Shown one piece after another: positions 8,808 to 18,982 of a stretch of DNA of 64,000 bases. Origin of the DNA: CAVTLG01 sp963802635 (GTDB lineage Bacteria; Chloroflexota; Ktedonobacteria; Ktedonobacterales; Ktedonobacteraceae); NCBI GenBank assembly GCA_963802635.1, contig CAWDJJ010000001.1, forward strand, positions 3,341,599 through 3,405,598, read 5' to 3'. How positions within the stretch are numbered: position 1 is the first letter of the stretch; every line of letters begins with the position of its first letter. The position numbers and the translations under genes are program-made. The notes beneath the pieces are model-generated. The model was not told the origin of the DNA. It ran no database searches and worked only from the letters and a program-made list of their open reading frames with translations.

Positions 8808-11800
8808 ATGACACGAGAAACACGAAGACGTGCTCGATCAACAGACTCACAAAGCACAACAGGTTCGCTATACACAACAAATTCGCTATACACAACAGGT
8901 TCGCTAGACACAACAAGTACGCTAGACACAATACTTTCACAAGACACAGTGCCGCCAAACGACGATTTCACCAGATTAATGTTCTATGAGAGTCGTCCAC
9001 CTTCCCCCTCAGAAACTGCACTAGAATACCGGTTTCAGAGATTTTCAGATGACTACAATCCAGAGATCCCTGAAGCGGCAAAAACGGCCATACGGGATCG
9101 GCAAGCACAGATCCACCAGTACCAAAGACTTCTGCAAGGTGTCGAAGCCAAAATCCAGAAGCTTCAAAAGCACGAAGTTGAGCTTCAGGATCAGATCACC
9201 GAGAACAAAAAGGGGATAGGAGAAGCGTTGCTTCTCTTCAAAGCTCAACACAAGGAACTCACGGAGACTGCCACAACACACGACAACGTCTCTATCGAGG
9301 CACTCGGAAACCTGCAAGCAGGGATTGCCCAGAAATCGTCAACGAAAATCCTCAAGGCATTACAACAGATCCAAACAGAACTCAGACGCAGGACGCGCCC
9401 CAAGCAGCAAGAAAAAGCCAGACTCCAGCAGGAAGTCCGTGCTATCACACCCGATGACGACATCGACGGCGTGTTCCTAGAGTTTATCTACAGAGATCAT
9501 CAACTCGATGCCAATATGACGCACGACTTCGACAATCCTCCCTCTACTCCAAAAGACCAAAAGCCGCCCACACCAGCAGAAATACGTCAGACTCTCATCA
9601 ATAAAATGGAACAAGAATATGAGGCAGCGCGTCTCCAATTACGTGAAACATTAAACATCGATGGACTATTTGAGGAAATGAGCAACAGACAAGAAAGTCC
9701 CCCAGCACACTCAGAAAGAGGAGAGCAACTTCCTGGAGAGATGCAGAGAACTCAAGAAGAACCGGAGAGACTGCGAGATCATCCACAAACAAAACAAGGG
9801 AGACTGTCCAAGGAAGAACAAGTACAGCTCGAGCGCATGATGGGAATAACATCCGCTGAGTATCCCATCCGGTCTGATTACCCCCCATCCCTTGAAAAGC
9901 TGCCACCGGAAATACACGAAGATGTCAAAAATATTCTGGATCACATGCAACATCTCCGGGAAGCGAGAGCACAATACGAGGAGATCATCGATCAACAGCA
10001 AACTATCGCATCCATGACACAAGAGATCGAGACAGAAGCACCCACTTACTCGAGGCTCCAGCGTCTCATGGTGCGACCAACCCCCAACGAGACACCGGAG
10101 GCATACCATCAACGGCTCGTGGATCTCCTTCCCTCCGAGGTCCCCGAGCACATTCAGCAGACCGAGCACTGGCAGCAGTTACACCTGACCTACACCGATT
10201 ATTTAAGAACCCATCGGCAGAACGAGCAGAACTATATCCAGATGCAGCAAGAAGCTCTCACCGGTCTCAAGCGCCATCTGTTGGACAGAGACTGGCTCGC
10301 GACACATCTCCAAAATATTGAGCAACGGAGAAAAGCAGAACAAGATCTTCCGAACATACAGGAAAAGATTGTCAACCTCCTGGTTGCCAACATAGCTGCT
10401 TACCCACTGAACACTCTTTCACCAGAGGTGCAAACAAAGATAAGAGGCATGCGAGACCACACGCAACTCATCAGCCTAGTTGGAAGACCCGAGGAGATCA
10501 TCGATCAACAGCAAACTATCGCATTCATTACGCGAGAGCTAGAGACAGAAGCACCCACCTATCGAGCGCTCCAGTTTCTCACGAAGGAGTCTGCTGCCTA
10601 CCAAGCAATGGAAGCCTACCACTCGTGGCTCGTGGATCTCCTTCCCTCCAACGTCCCCGAGCATATCCAGCAGACAGATCACTGGCAACTGTTACATCTG
10701 ACCTACACCGATTATCTAAGAACCCATCAGCCAAACCAGCTAAACTATATCCAGATGAAGCAAGAGGCTCTCACCCGTCTCAAGCACTATCTGGAGGCCA
10801 GAGACCGATTTCTCACGGACCCCCAAAATATCGAGAGACAGAGAAGAGCAGAACAAAATCTTTCGAACATACAGGAAGATATTGTCAACCTCCTGGTTGC
10901 TACTATAGCTGATTCCTCACTGAAAAAGCTTTCACAGGAAGCACAAACAACGATCAGGGATATGCGGGATCACTCGCAACCCATCAATGCAGCGAGAAAA
11001 CCATATGAGGAGATCACTGACCAACTGCAGCAGCAAATGATAGCACATATTATGCGAGAGATCGAGACAGAAGCACCCACTTACTCGAGGCTCCAGCGCC
11101 TCACGGGGCAGTCAGCCGCCAACGAGACACCGGAGGCATACCATAGGCGGCTCCTGAATCTCCTTCCCTCCAGGGTCCCCGAGCATATCCAGCAGACCAA
11201 GCACTGGCAGCGCTTACATCTGACCTACACCGACTACACACGAAGTGATCCGCAGCCACAGTTAGACCACTATGTCCAGATGAAGCAAGAGGCTCTCAGC
11301 AGCCTCCGACAACATCTGCTGGAGAGAAGCCAGATTCCGACACATCTCCAAGAACTCAAGAAGCGGAGAACAGAAAACCAAAAATTTCTCAAGACATTCC
11401 AAGAGCTAGAGCTAGAAGCACCCACCTACTTGAAGTTCCAGCGTCTCACGGAGCAGCAGGCCCCCTACAATACGATGGAAGCCTACCATTGGTGGATCAC
11501 GAGTCACCTTCCCTCCGAGGTCCCCGAGCATATCCAGCAGACCGAGCAGTGGCAACGCTTACATCTGACCTACACCGATTACGCACGAAATGATCCGCCG
11601 AGCCAGCAGAACTATATCCAGATGAAGCAGGAGGCCCTCATCAGTCTCAGGGACTCCATAGAGTACAGCAACCAGTTGCTTACGCGTCTCCAACACTTCG
11701 AGAAGTTGAGAGCAAAAAATCAGGAACTTCTCAAGACCATCCAATGGAGTACAGAGAATCGGAGGGCAGATACCATCCTGAAGCGCCTCTCCACCCATTA

Positions 11801-13403
11801 TGGGAGCCATACAGAGAACTGGTCCACATTCAAAAGAAGTCTGAGCACCTATCTTGAAGCTGAGAGAAACAGTCAAGTGAGAGAGAAGCGCTACTGGGAC
11901 AACATCGCACGGAAAGGGAAAGCGATCTCTCAGAAAAATACTGCTCCAACCGCATTGGATCAAGCCCTGCTGCATGCTCACGAGATGCATCCCTGGTATC
12001 GAGAGCGCATCAGTGATTGGGAATATCAAATATTGCAAGACGTCGCAGTTCTCACAGATATCCCGCAAGAACAGCGAAGAGCACTCAGCGAGATCAGCAA
12101 TGATACCACTCGCACACTCTTAGAGCGAGCCACTCAGATGAAGAGTTTACTCTCCACAAGAAGAGAGGGGCTGCAAGCACGCATACACACCTTCAAGGAC
12201 GAGATCACCGCCAACCGCACCACCTCAAGGATAGCGGCTCAACTTGTTGCCACGGTGCACTTCCAGAAAGAGAGAGCCACAGCACACAAACAGAAAGAAG
12301 GGAAACTTCATGAAACGCAAGAACATATACAAGTAGAAGAAAATCTACGCCATGTTCTGGTGCACGACATAGTAACAGCTCAAACTCATATCACTACTAT
12401 TCAAACGAGTATAAAGGGAGAGCTAGATACCATTACTGACAAGCAGAGAAAAGCATTGCAGAAAACCAGAGAAGATATACAAGAATACAGAAAAGAAATT
12501 ATTCAGCAGTTTGATATACATTCAAATAAGAAAACGCACAAAGATGTCTTAGACGCGCTAACTTTTAAGTACAATCAGTATTCGAAAGCTCTAGCCGAGA
12601 ACAATAAGGGACTTATCTTATATGATAAAATAATTGATAAAAGTGAAAAAACATTGAGAGATCTAGAAAACCCAGAAAGCTCAATGTATCTAAGGTATTC
12701 AAGAGATCTTATAGATAGTTTACAAAGTAAGATTGATGAACATACTGCTAAAGTCACTCAAGAATACGATAGGATAGTAAATTTCTTTAAGAAACTTGAT
12801 CTGGCAACAGATAGGTATAAAAAACCTACAGATGAGATAGCAGTAGATCAAGGAGATATCACAAATAACATCTCCACAATAGAACTCGATTTCATAGACG
12901 AGATTAACCATCTTAATGAGCAAAAGGGTACATCTTACCGCATACTGGAGAATCTAAGTTTAGCTAGATATTTTACACAACATCCCTCATCCGACGACGA
13001 CAGAGCATTTTTCGATGAGGTCCGCTCTCGGATCGCAGAGGAGCCTAGTCACGTCCATACCATTGAATATACTTTTTGGTGGCACTATTATCCACCGATA
13101 TATAAGCAATTAGCCGCTTGTATACATTGTACTAAAATACTAGATGCTAAAAAGGAAAAACATGCTTCTATCCAAGAGCAGACAAATGAACAGATAAAGC
13201 AGGCAGAAATATCAAAATCTTCACTTTTGGAAAAACGCAGAGAAATGGAACAAGAACAAGAAAAATTTAAAAAAATGCGTAATGAACTTTCATCACGTGT
13301 TCGCACACAGATAGAAGAGGAAAAACGCTTTGATCGTGCCTTAAAGCAAGTAGATAACATAAAAGAAGAAATAGCGTCTCTACATCCAATTGACACTGAA
13401 TAA
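8808..13403 (+). CDS. Giant modular coiled-coil repeat protein A
   Basis: A 1,531-residue protein of unknown function, first of six paralogues. Order: Ser/Thr-rich N-terminus with five 6-residue repeats (about 17-46); a conserved block (FSDDYNPEIPEAAKTAI, about 80-100); coiled coil; a linker (DYPPSLEKLPPEIHEDVK, about 360); four large modules, each with [LP]P-x2-VPEHIQQT-x2-WQ, LTYTDY, Y[IV]QMKQEAL, IETEAP and (T)YxxLQ; one copy of the DIPQEQRRALSEIS repeat; then a long C-terminal coiled coil with KSEKTLRDLENPESS and KKEKHAS landmarks around a divergent segment. There is no signal peptide, membrane span or enzymatic motif, so a cytoplasmic scaffold-like role is the simplest inference. The frame is fully open. 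It is coupled to the leader frame at 8683 if that is translated. Confidence 0.9.
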   Translation: MTRETRRRARSTDSQSTTGSLYTTNSLYTTGSLDTTSTLDTILSQDTVPPNDDFTRLMFYESRPPSPSETALEYRFQRFSDDYNPEIPEAAKTAIRDRQAQIHQYQRLLQGVEAKIQKLQKHEVELQDQITENKKGIGEALLLFKAQHKELTETATTHDNVSIEALGNLQAGIAQKSSTKILKALQQIQTELRRRTRPKQQEKARLQQEVRAITPDDDIDGVFLEFIYRDHQLDANMTHDFDNPPSTPKDQKPPTPAEIRQTLINKMEQEYEAARLQLRETLNIDGLFEEMSNRQESPPAHSERGEQLPGEMQRTQEEPERLRDHPQTKQGRLSKEEQVQLERMMGITSAEYPIRSDYPPSLEKLPPEIHEDVKNILDHMQHLREARAQYEEIIDQQQTIASMTQEIETEAPTYSRLQRLMVRPTPNETPEAYHQRLVDLLPSEVPEHIQQTEHWQQLHLTYTDYLRTHRQNEQNYIQMQQEALTGLKRHLLDRDWLATHLQNIEQRRKAEQDLPNIQEKIVNLLVANIAAYPLNTLSPEVQTKIRGMRDHTQLISLVGRPEEIIDQQQTIAFITRELETEAPTYRALQFLTKESAAYQAMEAYHSWLVDLLPSNVPEHIQQTDHWQLLHLTYTDYLRTHQPNQLNYIQMKQEALTRLKHYLEARDRFLTDPQNIERQRRAEQNLSNIQEDIVNLLVATIADSSLKKLSQEAQTTIRDMRDHSQPINAARKPYEEITDQLQQQMIAHIMREIETEAPTYSRLQRLTGQSAANETPEAYHRRLLNLLPSRVPEHIQQTKHWQRLHLTYTDYTRSDPQPQLDHYVQMKQEALSSLRQHLLERSQIPTHLQELKKRRTENQKFLKTFQELELEAPTYLKFQRLTEQQAPYNTMEAYHWWITSHLPSEVPEHIQQTEQWQRLHLTYTDYARNDPPSQQNYIQMKQEALISLRDSIEYSNQLLTRLQHFEKLRAKNQELLKTIQWSTENRRADTILKRLSTHYGSHTENWSTFKRSLSTYLEAERNSQVREKRYWDNIARKGKAISQKNTAPTALDQALLHAHEMHPWYRERISDWEYQILQDVAVLTDIPQEQRRALSEISNDTTRTLLERATQMKSLLSTRREGLQARIHTFKDEITANRTTSRIAAQLVATVHFQKERATAHKQKEGKLHETQEHIQVEENLRHVLVHDIVTAQTHITTIQTSIKGELDTITDKQRKALQKTREDIQEYRKEIIQQFDIHSNKKTHKDVLDALTFKYNQYSKALAENNKGLILYDKIIDKSEKTLRDLENPESSMYLRYSRDLIDSLQSKIDEHTAKVTQEYDRIVNFFKKLDLATDRYKKPTDEIAVDQGDITNNISTIELDFIDEINHLNEQKGTSYRILENLSLARYFTQHPSSDDDRAFFDEVRSRIAEEPSHVHTIEYTFWWHYYPPIYKQLAACIHCTKILDAKKEKHASIQEQTNEQIKQAEISKSSLLEKRREMEQEQEKFKKMRNELSSRVRTQIEEEKRFDRALKQVDNIKEEIASLHPIDTE
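8856..8945 (+). repeat. 18-bp in-frame tandem repeat in the N-terminus of gene A
   Basis: Five consecutive 18-bp units start ACAACA or ACAATA and end in CTATAC, CTAGAC or CAAGAC (8856, 8874, 8892, 8910, 8928). They encode 6-residue units of the TT-x-S-L-Y/D type. Because 18 is a multiple of three, unit number changes length, not frame. Confidence 0.85.
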
Positions 13404-13444
13404 GTGTATGATAGCATACGCGAGGCAGTTATCGAGTGCCAGGC

Positions 13445-13476
13445 AATGCCATTGACAAGACATGGCGTTTCTTTAC
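13445..13476 (+). terminator. Conserved terminator-like hairpin after gene A
   Basis: AATGCCAT (13445-13452) pairs with ATGGCGTT (13462-13469), including one G-U pair, over a 9-nt loop and is followed by TCTTTAC. The same element with its flanks recurs after C and D. Confidence 0.6.
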
Positions 13477-13531
13477 TTCCAACCTGGAGAACGAGTGAGC
13501 TTCCCTTCTTTTGAGTCAACCTCAAGATAAC

Positions 13532-13794
13532 CATTTTTCTTATCTTCCATCCCTCCATCGCCTCACATATGTTATAATTCTCACAACAGCAAACTCTTCA
13601 AGTGATACGCAAATGTGTATAGAAGAACGATTTATCAACTCTGACACGCATGCAAAGGGGACGATGCTTTGCCCTTTGCCTTTTCACTCTCATGAAAAGG
13701 TGTTGATCCTTGACGGTTGTCCTCTCATGTCTCATTGCACGATAGTTCCTGCACCGCCGACAGAGAGAGCAGATTAGACATCTTAGGATGAACA
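13532..13794 (+). promoter_or_regulatory. Type-1 promoter and leader of giant gene B
   Basis: Close copy of the leader of A. The extended -10 TG-T-TATAAT is at 13570-13578. An 8-bp perfect hairpin (CCTTTTCA, loop CTCTCA, TGAAAAGG) and a second stem (AAAGGG with CCCTTT) lie in the roughly 215-nt leader. Confidence 0.65.
13664..13777 (+). CDS. Possible 37-residue leader peptide upstream of gene B
   Basis: Counterpart of the leader frame before A: ATG behind AAAGGGGACG, with the shared core FHSHEKVLILDGCPL. The stop lies 17 nt before the ATG of B, so coupling is weaker here. The same doubts about coding apply. Confidence 0.33.
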   Translation: MLCPLPFHSHEKVLILDGCPLMSHCTIVPAPPTERAD

Positions 13795-16700
13795 ATGGTA
13801 CGAGAAACACGAGGAAGTGATCTATCAGTAGATACAACCAGTACAATAAGCTCACCAACTGCAACAAGATCACCAACAGAGACAGTAGCAACATCAGATA
13901 CAGCAATAACACGATATACAACTATCTCACCCAACGATGATTTCACCAGAGTAACATTCTTTGAGATTCATTCATCTCCCACCAACGCACCTGGACACGA
14001 ATATCAGTTCCGCAGGTTTTCAGATGACCACAATCCAGAGATTCCCGAAGCAGCAAAATCGCTCATAAAGCAGTGGCTAGCACAGATCAGCGCGCACCAG
14101 ACACACCTGAAAGATCTCGAACCCCAACTCCGGGATTTGCAGACCGCCGAAGCAGCGCTTCAGGAGCAGATCACGACGATCAAAAAAACAATGAGAGAAG
14201 CCAAAAACCGGTGCAATGAACTCATGGATACAGACGTCATACGCAAAAATGTCTCCAGCGACACACTGAAGAACCTCAGAGCAAAGAGCGCTGAGAATTC
14301 GTTCACGGAATTTGACAGAGCGCTACAAAACATCAAAAAAGAACTCAAAGACAGCACGCGCTCTATGCGGCAAGAGAAAGCTAGCCTCAAGCAGCAAGTC
14401 CGTGCTATCGAGGCATCGACTAGATCGGATGGCAGCATCGATAATGAGTTCCTTTCTATTATCAACAGAGATCATCAACTAGATGCCGTCGTCATGCACG
14501 ATCTCGACACCCACCCTCCTGCTCGAACAGACCAAACGCACACACAGGCAGAAACCAACCAGGCTTTCAGCCAGCAAAGAGATTCCATCAAAGAACAATA
14601 TGAGACAGCACGTCACGCCTTACTCGAACAACTAAACATCAATGGACTCTTTGAAGAAATGAGCAAAAGACAAGCAGAAAGAGGGGAGCAAAGGCAAGCA
14701 GAGATCCAGAGCATCACCACAGAACTGACGAGCCTGCAAGAAAACGCAAATCGGTTACAAAATAAATATAACCAGATACGACACTGGATAATTATTAATA
14801 AATTAAAAGATATAGCAACTAGCATCACAGAACAAGAGACAATCAGTAAATTAATATATATAAAAGATACCATCAAACAACAAAATATGACTGGTGAATT
14901 AAATGATACAGTAAGTGACAAAGAACAAGAAACAATCGATAAATTAAAAAATAGAGCAACTAGCATCACAGAACAAGAGACAATCGATAAATTAAAAAAT
15001 ATAGAAGATATCATCAAACAACAAAAGGATCTTGATAAACTAAACGAGACAGTAATAAGTGACAAAGGACAAAAGATAATTGACAAATTAAAAGGTATAA
15101 CAGATAACATCAAAGAACAAGAGAAAATTGACAAATTAAAGGATAGAGCAGCTAGCATCAAAGCAGCAAAGACGGAACAGGACGAGCGCATCTTGAAACT
15201 GACATCCGCTGATGATTACCCCCCATCCCTGGAAAAACTTCCAGCGGAATTACACGATGATGTCAAACACATTCTGGATGAGATGCGACGTCGCCAGGAA
15301 ACCAGAGATCACTACCTTGCGATCATTGATCAGGAGGACTTTCTTCCGGCCATTCTCGACGAGATCGAGTCAGAAGCACCACTGTATCACGCGCTCCAGG
15401 TCGAGCAAGCTCCCAACGAGACCACGGATGCATTCCATCAGCGACTCATGGACTCGCTCCCCCGCGACGTCCCGGAGCATATCCAGCAGACCGAGCACTG
15501 GCAGCATTTCCAGTTGACCTATGACGAGTTCGTACGAACCAATCCGCCCACAGATGCATATGTCCAGATGAAGCAAGACGTACTCAGCAGTCTCAAGCAG
15601 TACCTGCTGACCAGAAACGAACTCTCCACGCATCTGCAAAAGATCGAGGAATGGAGAAGAGCAGAACGAGAGCTTCCTCACATACAGCAAGAAATCCTCA
15701 CCATCCTGGTTGATCATCTCTCTGCTTCCTCACTCAAAAAGCTTTCACCGGAAGCGCAAACAAAGATCAGAGCCATGAGCGATGACAGGCAGCCTACCAG
15801 CACAGCGAGTAAAGTATACCAGGAGATCCCTGACACCGACCAGGAGAAAATGCGCGCACACCTGACCCAGGAGGTAGAGACTGAAGCTCCTCTCTCTGCG
15901 GCGCTTCAGCGTCTTACGGAGCGGCCTCCCTTCCACCAGATGGAAGAAGCTTACCATGAGTGGCTGATACAACATCTTCCCCCCAACGTCCCTGAGCCTA
16001 TTCAGCGGACCACCGAGTGGCAGACTTTACTGTTGACCTACCCTGATTATGTAAACACCTATGGTGCGCCGAACCCACAGCATTATATCTGGATGAAGCG
16101 AGAGGCACTTACCAACCTCAAGGACTCTCTGCAGGCTGGAAACCAGCATCTCATGCATCCCCAAGGGATCGAAGTAAAGCAAAGAGCAGAACAAGATCGT
16201 GTGAAAATACAGCAAGAGATTGTCAACCTCCTCTCTGATCCCTCACTGCAAAAGCTCTCGCAGAAAGTACGAGAACAGCTAGAAAACATACGCAAGACTA
16301 ACGAAGCGAGCGCCCCATCGCAGGAACTCACCAACGAGCAGTTGCAACTGATATACCAAATAAGGCGAGAGATCGCAACAGAAACACGCACCCATTTGGC
16401 TCTCCAGTTTTTCACAAGCGAGAGCTTCGAGACGCCGGACGCATGCCACCAGCGGCTTGTGGAACTCCTCCCCCACAATCCCCCTCAGCATATTCGGCAG
16501 ACCGACCAGTGGAAGCCGTTACATTTGACCTACGCCGAGTATGCTCAAAGCCATCCGCAAGCACCGCCAGACAGCTATATCACGATGAAGCTAGCGGCAG
16601 CCATGAGCCTCAAGCAGGACCTGGAGCGCAGAAACCAGCTTCTTACGCATCTCGAACGCCTCAGGGATCAGACAAGAAAAAACCAGGAACATCTCCAGAC

Positions 16701-18876
16701 CTTCCAACAGCGAGAGACAGAAGCACCTCTCTATTTGGCGCTTCAGCATCTCACGACGCAGCCAGTCCCCGACCAGATGGGGAAAGCCTACCAGGGGTGG
16801 ATCGCGAAGCAGCTTCCCAAAGAGATCCCCGAGCATATTCAGCAGACTGATCAGTGGCAACAGGTACAGCAGACCTATACCGATTACGTACGAAGTCATC
16901 CGCAGTCACTGCCAGACCACTATGTCCAGGTGAAGGATCAGGCACTCCGCAGACTCGAGACCTATCTGCAGAACAGAAACCAGCTTCCTACACGTTTGCA
17001 ACAGCTCGAGCAGTCGAGAACAGCACACCAGAACATGCTCGAGACCGACCAATGGAGTACATTGAATAGGCAGGCAGATACTCTTCTTCAGCAACTCTCC
17101 ACCACCTCTGGGAGCAATAGGGACACGTGGTCCATCCTCAAAAGAAATCTCGGAGCCTATATTGAGACCAAGAAAAATAGTCCAGAGACAGAGGAACTCT
17201 CCTGGGACCACATCGCACAGCAAGGGCAAGAGATTCATGGGAAAAGTACGACATCCACTGAATTGGGGCAAGCCCTGCTGCACGCTCACGATACGCACCC
17301 CGTGTATAGAGCGCTTCTTACTCATCGGTTGCAAAACATCGCAGCTCTCACAGGCATCCCGCTCGAACAACGAAGAGACCTTGATGTCACGGACGATCAG
17401 CCATATCAGTTCGCACAGACCTCCGCAGCCATCGAAAACACCCCGCTAGCACAACGAAGAGTATTCAGCACACTCACCAAGAGGTGGGAACATCAGTTCT
17501 CGCGCATCGCGACAGTCCTCACCGATATCCCGCTTGAACAACGAAGGGTGCTCAGCAAAATCAGCACTGACAACACTCGCACGCCCTCAGAGCGATTTTC
17601 TCTTTTGGAGAGGGAACTCTCCAAAATAAGGAAGGAGTTACAAACACGCATAAAAACCCTCGAGAACGAGATTACTGCTAACGAAAGCATCGTGGCAGAA
17701 CTCGCTGCCACAATACGCCCCTACAGAGAGAAAACCAAAGCACACAAAGAAAAAGAAATTGAATTGCAGGAAAAGCAGGAAAAGATACGAGAAACAACAG
17801 ATAAACAAACTACTTTTGAGCAGGACATAGCCACAGCTCAAACCCACATCACTACGACTCAAGCGAATATGGACAGTGCGTTAGATACCATTGTTGAACA
17901 GGAAAAGCAAAAGCTACAGGTCACGCAGCAGAAAACTAAGGAAAAGATACGAAGATGCAGAAGAATAATTGCTAGGGAGTTTAAGATAAATTTGGATGGC
18001 AAAGCACCCGCAGAATTCTTAAAAGCGCTCGTTGATAGAGATAATCAGTACTCGAAAGCTTTAAAAGATAAAGCAGAGAAAATTGCCGCTTTTAATGAAA
18101 TAATTGCTGACAATGATCAAGTTTTGAGAGATCTAGGAGATCCCGAAAACTCACTATATCAAAAGTATTCAGAAGATTTTATAAATAGTTTACAAAGTAA
18201 GATTGACGAAAATACTGCGAGAGTCACTACTGAACGCACCAAGATAGTAAATTTCTCAAACGGGCTTGATTTGTCAAGGATAACAGCGAAGGTTACAAAA
18301 CCTAAAGATGAGATAGCAGTAGATCCAAGCGATATCACCACTAACATCCCTACAATGGAAGATAATTTCCTAGCTGAGATTAACCGTCTTAATGAGCAAA
18401 ATAATACATCTTATTCATCGCTGAACAATCTAGGAGTAGGTAGGTATTTTACAGAATCCCTCTCACTCGATGACGAGGCAGCATTTTTCACGGAGCAGCA
18501 AGAGCGTATTGCCAAGGAGTCAACGGACACGCGGAGCATAGAGTATATTCTTTGGCAGTACTATTCTACGATCTCTCGGCAATTAGCCACTTGCATGCTT
18601 CATACTAAAATACTAGCTGCTAAAAAGAAAGAACATGATCGTATGCAAAGACAGGCAAATGAACAAAAATCATCGGCAGAAACATCAAAATTATCACTTG
18701 AAACAGAGCAGAGAAAAATACAAGATAAACAACCAAGTTTGAAACCAATGCTTGATGAACTTCAGTCATATGTTAATACACGAGACGAAGAAAACAATCG
18801 TTTTGAAGCATGGTCAAAACAAATAGCCAAGGTAAGAGAAGAAATAGCAGCTCTCTACTCACCTGACGCAGAATAA
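13795..18876 (+). CDS. Giant modular coiled-coil repeat protein B
   Basis: A 1,693-residue paralogue of A with an intact frame. The N-terminus is Thr/Ser-rich, followed by the FSDDHNPEIPEAAKSLI block and coiled coil. It then has an extra Lys/Ile/Asn-rich segment (about residues 325-460) made of degenerate repeats such as ITEQETIDKLKN, encoded by AT-rich DNA. Four large modules follow, including variants VPEPIQRTTEW and IPEHIQQT, then two or three DIPLEQRR repeats. The C-terminal tail matches that of A (DEIAVDPSDIT). Modules 2-4 and the AT-rich insert resemble gene F more than the neighbours A and C, showing exchange between copies. No enzymatic or membrane features are visible. Function unknown. 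Confidence 0.9.
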   Translation: MVRETRGSDLSVDTTSTISSPTATRSPTETVATSDTAITRYTTISPNDDFTRVTFFEIHSSPTNAPGHEYQFRRFSDDHNPEIPEAAKSLIKQWLAQISAHQTHLKDLEPQLRDLQTAEAALQEQITTIKKTMREAKNRCNELMDTDVIRKNVSSDTLKNLRAKSAENSFTEFDRALQNIKKELKDSTRSMRQEKASLKQQVRAIEASTRSDGSIDNEFLSIINRDHQLDAVVMHDLDTHPPARTDQTHTQAETNQAFSQQRDSIKEQYETARHALLEQLNINGLFEEMSKRQAERGEQRQAEIQSITTELTSLQENANRLQNKYNQIRHWIIINKLKDIATSITEQETISKLIYIKDTIKQQNMTGELNDTVSDKEQETIDKLKNRATSITEQETIDKLKNIEDIIKQQKDLDKLNETVISDKGQKIIDKLKGITDNIKEQEKIDKLKDRAASIKAAKTEQDERILKLTSADDYPPSLEKLPAELHDDVKHILDEMRRRQETRDHYLAIIDQEDFLPAILDEIESEAPLYHALQVEQAPNETTDAFHQRLMDSLPRDVPEHIQQTEHWQHFQLTYDEFVRTNPPTDAYVQMKQDVLSSLKQYLLTRNELSTHLQKIEEWRRAERELPHIQQEILTILVDHLSASSLKKLSPEAQTKIRAMSDDRQPTSTASKVYQEIPDTDQEKMRAHLTQEVETEAPLSAALQRLTERPPFHQMEEAYHEWLIQHLPPNVPEPIQRTTEWQTLLLTYPDYVNTYGAPNPQHYIWMKREALTNLKDSLQAGNQHLMHPQGIEVKQRAEQDRVKIQQEIVNLLSDPSLQKLSQKVREQLENIRKTNEASAPSQELTNEQLQLIYQIRREIATETRTHLALQFFTSESFETPDACHQRLVELLPHNPPQHIRQTDQWKPLHLTYAEYAQSHPQAPPDSYITMKLAAAMSLKQDLERRNQLLTHLERLRDQTRKNQEHLQTFQQRETEAPLYLALQHLTTQPVPDQMGKAYQGWIAKQLPKEIPEHIQQTDQWQQVQQTYTDYVRSHPQSLPDHYVQVKDQALRRLETYLQNRNQLPTRLQQLEQSRTAHQNMLETDQWSTLNRQADTLLQQLSTTSGSNRDTWSILKRNLGAYIETKKNSPETEELSWDHIAQQGQEIHGKSTTSTELGQALLHAHDTHPVYRALLTHRLQNIAALTGIPLEQRRDLDVTDDQPYQFAQTSAAIENTPLAQRRVFSTLTKRWEHQFSRIATVLTDIPLEQRRVLSKISTDNTRTPSERFSLLERELSKIRKELQTRIKTLENEITANESIVAELAATIRPYREKTKAHKEKEIELQEKQEKIRETTDKQTTFEQDIATAQTHITTTQANMDSALDTIVEQEKQKLQVTQQKTKEKIRRCRRIIAREFKINLDGKAPAEFLKALVDRDNQYSKALKDKAEKIAAFNEIIADNDQVLRDLGDPENSLYQKYSEDFINSLQSKIDENTARVTTERTKIVNFSNGLDLSRITAKVTKPKDEIAVDPSDITTNIPTMEDNFLAEINRLNEQNNTSYSSLNNLGVGRYFTESLSLDDEAAFFTEQQERIAKESTDTRSIEYILWQYYSTISRQLATCMLHTKILAAKKKEHDRMQRQANEQKSSAETSKLSLETEQRKIQDKQPSLKPMLDELQSYVNTRDEENNRFEAWSKQIAKVREEIAALYSPDAE
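14767..15175 (+). repeat. AT-rich degenerate tandem repeats inside gene B
   Basis: A block much richer in A and T than the rest of the gene. A 30-nt stretch beginning GCAACTAGCATCACAG occurs at about 14815 and again at about 14956, with weaker copies between and after. It encodes repeated TEQETI-D/S-KLK units and is absent from A, C, D and E; a decayed relative is in F (about 39180-39390). Confidence 0.75.
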
Positions 18877-18982
18877 GTGGACGAGTGCATGCATGGGGCA
18901 CCAGCATACGAAGGTGTTGCGTCTTTCCGCTTCCAACATGGAGAATGAGCGAACCCTTCTTTTGAGTCAACCTCAAGATCAC

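Noticed and set aside
8856..8945. Phase-variation switch by slipped-strand repeats
   Set aside because: Units are 18 bp and 84 bp, both multiples of three, so copy-number change alters length and does not switch the frame.
10625..10912. Extra genes in alternative frames of the giant array (many frames of 60-250 codons on both strands)
   Set aside because: They recur in the same offset wherever the modules repeat, have no ribosome-binding sites and lie inside the long open frames.
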